From Micrasema longulum (Eukaryota > Arthropoda > Insecta > Trichoptera > Brachycentridae), in contig JAGVSM010003818.1 in NCBI GenBank assembly GCA_022494885.1, positions 62,001 to 126,000 of the forward strand: a stretch of DNA of 64,000 bases. Reading direction: 5' to 3'. Position 1 is the stretch's first letter. The number at the start of each line of letters is the position of its first letter. This document shows, in pieces, positions 1 to 10,310 of this stretch. The notes below the pieces were generated by a model, which saw only the letters and a list, made by a program, of their open reading frames with translations, did no database searches and was not told the origin of the DNA. The translations under genes and the position numbers were made by a program.

Positions 1-597
1 TTTCATGAAATATTTTGAACTTGTTGAATCTTACCTAGAGAAGAAAAATTATAGATTTACTGAATTTATTTAAGATTGTAAACTTTACATGGAACTGCCC
101 AAATCTATTAGCACTCATTAACTTCAATGTACCTGGACGAATGACTCTTCAAGTACCTCCGTTTAGTTGCCACAGTATACTCTTACATACCATTCTGAAT
201 CGACTCCATGTACTCGGCAATATCTATTCCGACGTTGCTGATATTTTTCACAAAAAGTATAGTTTATATAAATCAACTCTATTTACTCATTTCAGAGATG
301 GTGAGCGGTAATTTGCATTTGTTAGATTATATTGCTTTCTATGTTTACTTTTGTATGGGTACTATTGTGTACCATATTGACGTGTATACTTTTTTTTTTA
401 TTGTTATTATTATTATTACTATTTTTTAATTTTTTTTGAGACAGAAGAATTTTATTGTATTTAATATACTGATATTTTGTACCTCTTAAATAAAAAAAAT
501 ATTTAAATTATTTTCCTTTTAAAATTTCATCTGCACACATTGTTTAATTCTTTTTTTATATCTAAATATGTTCTTTATACAATACCGCTGTGTTATT
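1..597. other. AT-rich sequence, no feature recognised
   Basis: Very AT-rich, with short open frames that have no recognisable motifs and no splice-linked partners. Confidence 0.4.
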
Positions 598-956
598 CAG
601 GGTGTTTTTAAACCCTGTCACATTCGAAACCACGATGATCAGTATGGGTAAGAAGACATGTTAGCATATTAAAAAAAAAATTTAGAAAAAAATAATTTTT
701 TAAAAACAACATATTAAAACAATCAAATGGTTGCTTACTTCTGCAGGGGAGAAGTGAGGGGAGCGCGGCGCAGTATCGGACTCCTCCCTCCCCCTCCTCG
801 TTTCTCCCCTGCAGAATTAGGCAACCATATGCTTTTTTATATTGAATTTTTTAAAATTTAGTTTGTTCTAAAAAAATATTTTAATGTGCCTATATGTCTT
901 CTTGCTCATACTGATCATCGTGGTTTCGGATGTGACAGGGTTTAATAAACACCCTG
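598..956. mobile_element. palindromic MITE with CAGGGTGTTT ends
   Basis: The element starts CAGGGTGTTT and ends AACACCCTG. Arms of roughly 65 bases are inverted copies of each other and share the stretch ACCACGATGATCAGTATG (reverse CATACTGATCATCGTGGT). The centre (about 739-830) is a second GC-rich inverted segment around CTGCAGGGGAGAA/TTCTCCCCTGCAG. There is no ORF, and no clean target duplication could be read, so the superfamily stays open. Confidence 0.8.
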
Positions 957-3029
957 CTTATAGTATTTATGTAACTTAATACTTTTCAATTTAATTTTGA
1001 AGTTTTTCACATTATATTTAAGTGTTTATATTATTTTTAATATGTATCTTTTTAAGGTAAAAGGCACTGCGTGCCGTGTATATTAATAAATAAATCAAAT
1101 TGAGAGTGTGGAGGGGCCTATTGTCGGGGTCACCAGTTGTGCTGGTCACCGATTGTCAACTCTTCTACTGTCTCTGTAGGTAGTCGACCAGCGTGTATAC
1201 CGCTACGCGAAGATGTTTTTATTCATGCACTGCAGGCTAAAATGTCTAAAAGTCCTACATCCAACAACATCTCACGCGTGACCCTCACTTTGCTCTTCAA
1301 AAGGTTGCTTCAAACTTCATGAAAAATGAAAGTCGGTACTTACACGAGTTCTGCACACTAATTATTAAAGCAACAATAAAATGAACGAGATATGTTACAT
1401 AATATTTAACACTGAAGTTAAGATTATATGAATATTTTCTACTAAGCGGTTGACAATAATTTCGGAAGACTAAGATCTTGGATCTGGGTGGACGGTGGCG
1501 GGCTGCAGAAGGAGAAGGAGGAACAGAAAAAAAGCGATCAGTGCGTCGGTGCTTTTATATGCTTACCTACGTCACTGATCCGACGGTTGGTGGTACCTAC
1601 TCAGAAGTAGGCAAGTACCGCCAACTGTAATAGGCTTCAGAAAGCACCACAAATAGTTAAAAAAATAATAATAATGTCCAACAAGTGTACCCAAGTATTT
1701 ATTTATTATGGTTTACAAACAATAAACAATACATACGACATTGGTATAATATTACCAATGTGTTATGTTTAGATATGGTTCATCAATTATTTGTGAACAC
1801 AACATGCACAAATAAGTTTTTTTTAAAGTTTATAATTTTTTCAAGTTGACTAGCTTAATTAAATTCTGTTAAAATTATGTAACTTATTACTTTAAATTAG
1901 AATAACAGGTTATTGCAAATTATTTGACCTAACTAACGTAAGAGACTATTTGATTTTATTTATAAATATATTTATTCAAATATAAATAAAAACTCCTTCC
2001 AAAATATACAGTTTATTTTATCAAAACGGTAGACGGTATACAAGAAAAAGTTTTTAAAGTACGTTTAAACATGAACATTAAAAAAATCAGAAGAGTAACT
2101 AGTAAATAGTTCAAGTGATAAAATTATTATATTACTACCTATCTAAGTTCTAACATTATTTTGTTATCTTCTCATGTGCATAAGGTCCCGTGATAATTTC
2201 ACGAACTCACGGACCCGAGGACCATAGAAAAAAGATCCGAATAGAAAAAGGCGTAAATCTTTTCTATATGAACAAAAAAAGTTGTTTTGAACTTCGCAAA
2301 ATGCTTTTTACGAACGCAAGCAGAGAAAAAATATGCTCGGAATGTCGTATGTCATGTTTAATTTAAATCGGTTTAGTTTTCTGATCTATATTTTCACGAA
2401 TCTTTTTTTAGTTTTGTAAACAATGAAAAAATAATTAATTAGCGGGGATTATAACCGCGTTAACATCTCTAGTGTAGCGGAAGAACGCGGGGGAGGGCCA
2501 TTTTTCACTGAACAAGTCCATATACTTTATACATACGCCGACGCCGGCGCTAGTACCGAGAAGACGCCGACGCTCACGGGCGTCTCGCGTGCCAATTCAC
2601 TTGGCACCGATTAACCCAATATTTAGACTTACTTCAAAAGAATATATGAAATAAATTAATACGATGGTTGATAGTTAAATATACATAAAAACGCCATAAA
2701 ACATTACTAAGAACGATCGTTAAATTTAATTATTTATTAACAGAAGGTGCGTACTTTTGACTGACTGTACTTTTGTGGTTTTCTCTTTTGAGTGATAAAT
2801 ATTTAGCTCAATAATAAAATGCTGTACAGCCAAAAGTAATAACTAACGTTAACACATTTTTACGTAAGTGATTGAGTAAGAAATTATTTTTTCGGAGAAA
2901 AAAATATGAATTATTTTTTGTTTTATTTGTATAAACCTATTTGTTAGTGCAAATTTAATTTAAGCATTTGTATTGTTTTAAATACAATAATTTAATTTAA
3001 TATAAATAGTTTGCTAATATCAATATTTT
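957..3029. other. gene-free stretch with two GC-richer patches
   Basis: Mostly AT-rich. At 1585-1626 a short imperfect hairpin (TTGGTGGTACCTACTC...GTAGGCAAGTACCGCCAA) is visible, and 2530-2600 is CG-rich (GACGCCGGCGC, GACGCCGACGC). Neither could be tied to a gene. Confidence 0.35.
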
Positions 3030-3180
3030 TTGCTCTACAAGAGGCTAAGAGGGCCAAATACAATGGTGAATTATTACACAAAACAAAGTTCATAAAAAAA
3101 AACATATTTGATTTTTGTGCTCTCACCGAGAATCGAACCCGGATCCTTCTGTGCGTAAGGCAAACGTCTTATCAATAACA
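3030..3180 (-). mobile_element. tRNA-derived SINE, family B
   Basis: On the minus strand, 3180-3117 reads as a tRNA-like head with a B box (GGTTCGATTCTCGG) followed by GTGAGAGCACAAAAAT. The body continues to a conserved end near GGGCC. The same unit recurs at 7740-7835, 23470-23575 and 25510-25690. It is not a functional tRNA because the acceptor stem cannot be formed. Confidence 0.6.
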
Positions 3181-3420
3181 TCACATAAATAGTTTTCAAT
3201 GTATTCATGGTATGTTTCAATGTATTCAAACAGATTATTAAAATACTGCAAATGCTTGCACAATCCAGCATAATCAAATAAATCAGACATGATTATTAAT
3301 GACACCTTTTTTATAATGTAATAATTTATAGAAGAATCGCAATTATTTACTCAATTAAAAAAATAGAATAAAAAACATTAAAACACCGAGGCAATGTTTA
3401 TGGCTTGTCATTGGGGGTTT

Positions 3421-3470
3421 TTTTGGATTCGTTCCGACGTTTCAGCTATCGTTGCAGGAGTCACCTTTAA
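3421..3470 (-). repeat. Penelope-like hammerhead-type motif
   Basis: The minus strand reads TGACTCCTGCAACGATAGC followed by TGAAACGTCGGAACG. The GAAAC box, after a short stem-loop and a TGA-containing segment, is the layout known from the pseudo-LTRs of Penelope-like elements. It lies about 530 bases from the GIY-YIG fragment described at 3995-4695. Whether it would fold into a ribozyme is untested. Confidence 0.4.
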
Positions 3471-3649
3471 ATTAAACTATTGGCGGTAGATGGCTCTCGC
3501 AAGAACCCAATTTGTGTAGGTTGGATTTGTGTAGGATAGCGACAAAAAGACGATACATATCGTCGTGATTGTAGAACAACGACGGATGTGCAAAAAATGC
3601 GTTTTGATTATTTTTTGTTTGATTGTTCAAGGTCCAAAAAAAATGTTCA

Positions 3650-3930
3650 TAAATTACTTTATTTTCGTACTTTTTTTATATTATTTTATTTATTGAACTT
3701 TTTGTACATAATTTAAATTGGTAGGCTTATAGCCAAAAGGCAATTTCTTTGAACCAACCTTTTAAATAAATGTTTCGTTTTTGTAATTCAAGTAAAGATA
3801 TACAAAAATAGAAATAATTGTATTTGTATATAAATTACCTTAAATCAATGCTATTACTCAATGGAAAAAAGGAATAAAGAGGAAAGAGGAAAGGAGGAAA
3901 GATTAAAGAAAGGAAAGGACTTTATTTTTC
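3650..3930 (-). mobile_element. 3' tail of a non-LTR retrotransposon
   Basis: The reverse complement of this stretch closely matches 31690-31930: a polypyrimidine track, a spacer containing TTTAAGGTAATTTATA, then the tail GGTTGGTTxxAAGAAATTGCC. A third relative is at 18600-18830. At 31.6 kb the same tail follows the end of a reverse transcriptase, which identifies it as a LINE 3' UTR. Confidence 0.6.
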
Positions 3931-3994
3931 AAGTTGTGAGATAAAGTGTCAAAAAATCTATAAAGTTTATATTTGAAGCACTAACTTTGTGATT

Positions 3995-4695
3995 ATTCAT
4001 TATAATAAAATAAATAAAACAACTTTTTTTTAACTACTAATTTTTATTTTCCACCACAATTATCTAATTCCCTACCATCAAATATTAAACCGGCTTTCTA
4101 CACAACTAATAATACAGGAACATTGTTAAAAAATTACAAAGACAAACTCCATAAATATAATGAAACTGGGATATACCAATTAAATTGTAATGATTGCGAT
4201 TCAATCTACATTGGAAAAATTAAAAGAAACTTGAATATTAGAGTAAAAGAACACTAAAGATGCTTTAATAATAATTTTTCTGAATTTGCAAATCATCTGA
4301 TAGAAAATAATCATAAGTTCAATAAGGACACTGGATTGAAAGTACTTCATGTTGAAAATAAAATATTAAAATTAGAAAACTTAGAAATCTTAGAAATTAA
4401 AATAGCGATTCATAATAAGAAAACAATAATTAATAACCAAATAAAGAATATTTCTTTTAATCCTCTCTTGTCTAACTTCGAAAATAGTGATATCAAATTA
4501 CCACCCGTGTAAGAAAAAACGACTTGATTTATTGGGTCCACGTGTAGTATTTATTGAACATTATAAAAAAGGAATCAATTCATTAGTTACGTAAACCTTG
4601 ACGAAGAAGTTTGTTTGATTTGAAACCGGTCGGTGGAAAATAAAAATTAGTTTTTAAAAACAAAGTTGTTTTATTTATTTTATTTTATTATGTCA
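3995..4695 (+). mobile_element. Penelope-like retroelement fragment with GIY-YIG endonuclease remnant
   Basis: Between about 4129 and 4257 the plus strand translates through TGIYQLNCNDCDSIYIG and KRNLNIRVKEH, the GIY-x10-YIG core of the endonuclease that ends Penelope-like reverse transcriptases. It breaks at a TAA right after KEH and then continues in altered frame, so it is a pseudogene. Flanks of about 50 bases are inverted copies of each other: AAAACAACTTTTTTTT...CTAATTTTTATTTTCCACC near 4015-4053 against 4632-4680. The right flank also holds GAAACCGGTCGG, typical of these elements. Confidence 0.72.
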
Positions 4696-5192
4696 AAAAA
4701 AACATTTAAACCGCTCTCTAAGATCATGACAATGATCTCCTTTACTTTATTCTGCTTTGTCTCAATCAAAAGGTTTACAGTATCGTTGTGGTTTATTGAT
4801 CTGATATAACAGTACCTTATATTTCGCAAATAAAGAATTAAAAAATATATTGTGATATTGATTATAACTGTTCAATAATTTTGTTTTCCAGTACTTCTTC
4901 ATCGCTCTTCCCCCTGTGTGGGTGAGAATTTTAATAGGAGGAAGTATGAACAAGAACTTCCGAGAGGAATACTTCAGCAAAGTGAAGTGCAAATAGTTCT
5001 AACCTGCTCCAGCACCAGCTTTATCTAGTTAAAATTATATCAATGTAATAACCAACCTGCCATTCAAGATATGTAACCATTACGCGTACTAGGTGATAGA
5101 AGCTCTTATAGTCGGGAGCTCTAAGGATTCCAATATAAGTAATTATTAAGATTTTTATATCGTCCATTACCTGAAGCATCAAGCTTTTGAAA

Positions 5193-5490
5193 TGTGAGGG
5201 CATTAGAGCAAACTAAGAAATCCCCATTGATGGAGTAACTGAGACATTTGCGAAAAACTTTTTAAAAAAATGTTAGATTTCTAACTATGCTTCACTAACT
5301 TGATGGAGAATGCTAAGTTTGCGGTGTCAAGTAGTTTGGTTCAAAACTATTTTTGCATGATTTAGAGATGGTTTTGAATTACGCTATTATTGATGTAGGT
5401 AGATTTTTATGTATAGTTTATTTTGGCATCAATAACTAATTTTCCGTTTTTGGTGGAGATTTCTAAGTTTGCTTTTAATACCTTCATGTA
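5193..5490. mobile_element. MITE, copy 1 (TGAGGGTATT ends)
   Basis: About 298 bases, closely matching 46121-46419 in the same orientation. The ends are inverted (GTGAGGGCATTAGAGCAAAC against GTTTGCTTTTAATACCTTCA reversed). A shared inner block includes GGTTTTGAATTACGCTATTA and TAGTTTATTTTGGCATCAAT. It has no coding capacity. Confidence 0.75.
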
Positions 5491-6044
5491 TTATGTTTTT
5501 AGAACTTGTTAGGCAAAATTATTATACCAATAAATAATATTGTACTTTTTAGGTACATCAATTCAAAAAAATTGATATTTTGTTTCTGTTTATAAAAATA
5601 TTCAAAGGTTTACTAGAAAAAAATCTGTTTAAATGTATCATTATTTTTCTCAGCAACATTTGCATGTATGTAAAATGTTTTTTTTAAACTTAAATTTTGT
5701 TATATTTCACTTTTTGTGCAGTAAGTTAATTAATTATGATCAATTATGGTTTCCAGCATTTAACTAATGAATTATTAAATCTTTTTATCGAAGCACCTAC
5801 CATAATTATTTGTAAAAAACTATAAAAAACATTTTTTTAAATTTACAATGTATCAATCACTTTTTATTAAAAATATTAATTCAATTAATGCTAATAATAC
5901 TCTCCCTGTAAATTACATGATTACATCTTTCAAAAATACTTTTAAGCTTTCATTTTTTTGTAACTTAGTATTGACACACACATGTATTTAAACAGGATGG
6001 AAATTGTTTTTGAGTAAGTAATATGGACGTACAGACATTTCATC

Positions 6045-6255
6045 ATCATCATTTTCGATGATTCATTTTCTTAGATACACCAATTGCAAGGTATCTCATC
6101 ATTATAGTTCATTTAAGTTGCATGAATGTAAGATGATCAGTCTTATGCTTCAGGTGCCAGTCCAGGTACTGTGAAATATTTATGTGTAATAACCCGACAC
6201 CTCTCGCATGGTAGGCAAACGTGCTGACAATTGGACCACGAGGTAGACAGACATT
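6045..6255 (-). mobile_element. tRNA-derived SINE, family A
   Basis: On the minus strand a tRNA-like head (CGAGAGGTGTCGGG preceded by TTTGCCTACCATG) is followed by TGGCACCTGAAGCATAAGAC, then GATCATCTTAC and a tail. The same order is seen at 19895, 31325, 32100, 37105, 44770 and 60.4-61.6 kb. Confidence 0.6.
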
Positions 6256-6360
6256 TACAGGGCTTACGACCTGTCATTGGGTGGTTAAAGTAATTTATCA
6301 CACACGTTGTAATATTCACCGTTTTGCCTAAGTTTGGGTGTCCATATTCTTAAAATTCTT
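6240..6360 (-). repeat. interspersed repeat D fragment
   Basis: Contains CATTTACAGGGCTTACGACCTGTCATTGG followed by a diverged TTAAAGTxxTTTATCACAC and ATTCACCGTTTTGCC. The same series of blocks occurs at 16770-17250, 21180-21490, 22830-23100, 43770-43960 and 44010-44165. Class is unknown; no ORF was seen in any copy. Confidence 0.55.
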
Positions 6361-6974
6361 TCATCATTTGGTATTTGTGGATTCAAGGGGTGAAACTTTT
6401 ATTAATGTTGGTTTTCCATCTCCGCTGTAATAATATGTTAACCTTGATAACTCCCTAGAAGCTGGAACCCTCAAAAAATATTTTTTAAATAGGTAAAAAA
6501 AATATATTTGTTTACAACCTACATGCTATTTTACGATTTTTACATAACATATTTTATTATTTTTAAACTGCTTATTTCCGTTACTTTTTTTTCCCCATTG
6601 CAGTGCAGTCATGATTCAAGTGAGATGACTGTTTTTTTTTAAACTACTACTTGTAGACATAATAGAGAGTACAAACACATCGAATGAATTAACTCTTTGA
6701 CTGTAGCTGATAGTAATTTATATTTCTGTACCAATCTGATTCTAGCTAAATAAACTTTACCTATTTTCATAATATGATATTTATATTAAGTAGGTTTGGT
6801 AGATATGTGTATTAATTTTTATATTAACAGTTAGGTACTAAGATATTTGATGGTGTCATATTAAGAAATATTGTAATGTAATAATATTAGGTTTATGAAA
6901 TAAAACATACAAAAATGAAATAAATTTTGTTATTTTTAATAATCATATTAACCTTATGAAATAAATGTTTGTCG

Positions 6975-7330
6975 CAGGGGGCAAATTTAGCAGTTAATGA
7001 AGTTCTGATGCCAACCCTTGTGTATGGGAGCGGAGTTCGGAATTCGAAATAACGAGGATGAATACTATCGAAATGCTGTATCTCTAAAACTACGTATGAT
7101 AGATGCGGAGCGCAAATGTCGATGTCCGCGCAATATGTAAGGCTGAGACTAGAATTATCGACAACATCAAGAAAAGGTGCTGCGTAAGGCGGCGAATGGA
7201 CAGCGAAATACCCGCCAAAAGAATTAACGATGCGAATGTTGATGGATGCAGAATACGAGGAAGACCGAGAAAGACATGAGATGACCAAATTCAAGATATA
7301 TTTGAAGAGGTACATGTCAAAAGTCAGGAT
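6975..7330 (+). pseudogene. non-LTR reverse transcriptase 3' fragment (degenerate)
   Basis: The plus strand translates with several frame changes as VLMPTLVYGSG and, further on, through KKR-LR, GHVERMD-like and RGRPRKTW-like segments. That order closes the reverse transcriptase ORF of many insect RTE/CR1-type LINEs. Multiple stops and shifts show it is dead. Confidence 0.6.
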
Positions 7331-7739
7331 AATCGTCTTGCGTGCATGAGACTATGTATGAATATAGAGTAAGCGAAGACTATATAAGACATAGTGATAT
7401 GGCTTTCTATCCTCTTTGCCTAACCCCATGGAAAAACGGCGTGATAGTTTTTTATTTTGTTTGTATATTCATGATTTATTTCAGGCAACGGGCAAGTTGT
7501 GGTTAGCACATTTACGATTGATTGATTTCTGGAAAAGCATAAAACAATGTTTTTCCTAGAAAATTTCATAAAATTTGGTGTACTTATGCATCATTATATA
7601 TGGATACTGATTCACTTCCAATACTAATACAAAAAAGGAAAAGTATCTTCCCACCTTTATGTAATAAATTATCTAGTTAACCGCCGTATGCACCATTATG
7701 TACCGATAAAATTTTCCTTTATTTATTTTTGTCATAACA

Positions 7740-7835
7740 TGGCAGGAGGCCCAATAACAGTGGTGAATAACTCGCAAAACAGAACTTTTTTGAAAAGAAG
7801 GAAAAACTTTTTTGTGTTCTCACCGGGAGTCGAAC
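7740..7835 (-). mobile_element. SINE family B, truncated
   Basis: Contains the GGAGGCCCAATAACAGTGG end and the GTGTTCTCACCGGGAGTCGAAC head of family B, read on the minus strand. The head is cut in the B box and followed by A-rich sequence. Confidence 0.5.
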
Positions 7836-9159
7836 AAAAAAAAATATTTCGCCAAAAAAAAATGGCGTTTGTGGAGCTTTAAATTTATGAGGGCTAAAAA
7901 TCCAATACTAGTCAATATTTGGTTTTTCTGTAAGTATTGGGCACATTTTACTTAAATAAAAAACATTTTTTTAAAAGTTTATTTATAATATTTTTAATCT
8001 ATAACTTTTCATACTTTTACAGCCATAACATTGTCTGAACATTTTAACAAATTTTCTTACTAACAAATCAACAAATAAACACAGTTACAAAAATATGGGT
8101 ATTCCTTGATATTTTTGATTAAATGTAAAAGTATAGTAAAACTTTAACCAAAACATTTGGCAAACAATAATAATGGAAATACCGTCGACTTAGTGGTGAA
8201 AATACCTAATCAAGTTGTTAATATTTCAATAGCCTAGTTAAATATATTAGTCGGTACTGCTATGGAAAGATTATTTTTTTGATATTTTTCTCAAAACTAT
8301 GACGACTTTATTCGAAGAAAAATAGTAAAGTATTCATTAGTGTTAACTAAAAAAGAAAAAAGGGGAAATTTTATAAAACTGTTTTTTCCGCATACTCGAA
8401 CATGTCTCCGTACAATTCACTTGTATAAAATTATTTCACAAAAATGCAATAAATGATGATCGATTAAAAAAAGGATGAAATTAATGGAAAGGATGATGAC
8501 GAACATGATGGTGAAGATGATGCCTTAAAATAAATGTCTTCGCGTTGTCTCTTGATATATTAAGTCATTGTTGTTAGATAACCGCCAGGATCTTACTGGT
8601 GAGAGGACATTTTGGAATCTGGAAGTAAAAATAAATAAATAATTTATAAAACATGTTTAAGTAGAATTTTGAAAATCATTATTTCCCTATCCTCCCTTAT
8701 TGGTAGGTACTCCAATTTTAACGTATCTTGATTTGGTACATAAAGAAAGGCATCAGTCTCATGCTTTAGATATATAGCTCATGCATTTGATATCATATTA
8801 AATATTAGAGTGAAAATCACATTTTTGTGAACCCGGGACCTTTAAGATTATAGGAATTTTGGGCATAAGTTAATTTTAAAAGTGATCATTTATAAAAGTA
8901 GGAATTGAGTGCCCAGGGTGGCGTCAAAATATTAACACCACCATAACTCGGACATTAGTTTACTGAGGTTAATTAGTTAAATATGACTGGTAACCTATTT
9001 TAACTTTAGTAACCTATTTTAAGAAACAGTTCAAATTTTTCGTCATACTGGTAAATATTTCAATTTTTTATTTGAAGAATTTCCAAATTGTATTGTAATT
9101 TTTGTTTTCTGCCCAATGCGATGCGGGTGAACAGAATTTTAAAATCCTAAGAAAAATTA

Positions 9160-9320
9160 TGTCGGGCTCGTGATGTAGTGGTCAGCACGTTTGCCTACCA
9201 TACGAGAGGTCTCATCATCATCTTACCTTCATGTAACAAAAATGATCAAGATTGCTGCTATTAGTGTACTAATGCAGTGCCATATGCACCATGTGCGGAA
9301 AGGGAATGATGATGATGATG
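9160..9320 (+). mobile_element. tRNA-derived SINE, family A
   Basis: A tRNA-like head (GTAGTGGTCAGCACGTTTGCC, CATACGAGAGGTC) is joined directly to the 3' body ATCTTACCTTCATGTAACAA...AATGCAGTGCCATATGCACCA and a GATGATGATGATG tail. The internal body present in longer copies is missing, so this is an internally deleted copy. Confidence 0.65.
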
Positions 9321-10164
9321 AAGAAAAATTACATTACATTATTACTGATCGGGAATCGACCTCAGACGTGAATACGTGAGGCCAACATTATGTGCCCATT
9401 ACTATTCGGGGCCGAATTAAATAAATAGTCTCAAACAAATTATTTTCAACGCGTATTACGAAATACAATGTTTTGGCGGTTATGAAAAAATATTTTAAGT
9501 TAGTAATATTCATGAATTTTTTAGGTCAGAAGCCCTGTAAATGCCTAGACTTCCATATTACCATCTCGAAAATGTTTTCCTTATCTGTTGCAATTAATTT
9601 ATAACTCCTTGTGATATCCAGCCTTGTATACAAATGTATTTAAAATACTGCGAAAAAATTGCAATAAAAGGTTTGAAAATAAAACAATTTATTTTGTAAA
9701 AAGATAAGATGAAATAATCAAACGGATTTTTTTATAATTTGAAACTAAATAATAGTTTCAAAATGATAAACCATTTAAATGACAAAAACTATTAATCTTT
9801 TCATGGCGAAACACTTAAAGAAATTAATATTAAAATGTTTGGGATCTGTTAGTGTTAACAAGGAAGTAGTTTCTTTACCTTTACTAAAAATCTGTCACAG
9901 AACGAGTTATTATGAACGAACATAAATAATTTTAAAGGCATGGCGTTACCAATTTAAAAATACAATTTTGACGTATTTCTGGATCACATCTTAAGTTAAA
10001 CTGTGTCGCAATGATTTATGAATGGACTGAAATTTGTAGGTGGGCTATTGTTCTATTTTCGTATGTATCTTTAAAGCCAATTGTCATTAACATACCAGCT
10101 GTCCCCTAAAATGATCGAAATTTATTGCTTAAGATAATTTATTGATTTTGCAACATATATTTGC

Positions 10165-10310
10165 TGATTCTTATGTTAAGAATGAGGAACTTCAGCCCTA
10201 CGGGAAATTGGATACAAAAAATCTTTTCTTGCGCGTGGTAAAAATTAGAGCATTAAATTGAAGGACAAAATTTCTTGAAAATGAACGAAAAAAAAAATTT
10301 AAACAAAAAC
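10165..10310 (+). mobile_element. SINE family C, 3' portion
   Basis: AATGAGGAACTTCAGCCCTACGG followed by TAAAAATTAGAGCATTAAATTG and TTTCTTGAAAATG matches 29270-29370 nearly base for base. The tRNA-like head of that copy is absent here. Confidence 0.55.

Noticed and set aside
6893..7315. 140-codon minus-strand ORF
   Set aside because: It is the antisense of a decayed reverse transcriptase fragment read on the plus strand; no protein-like motifs.
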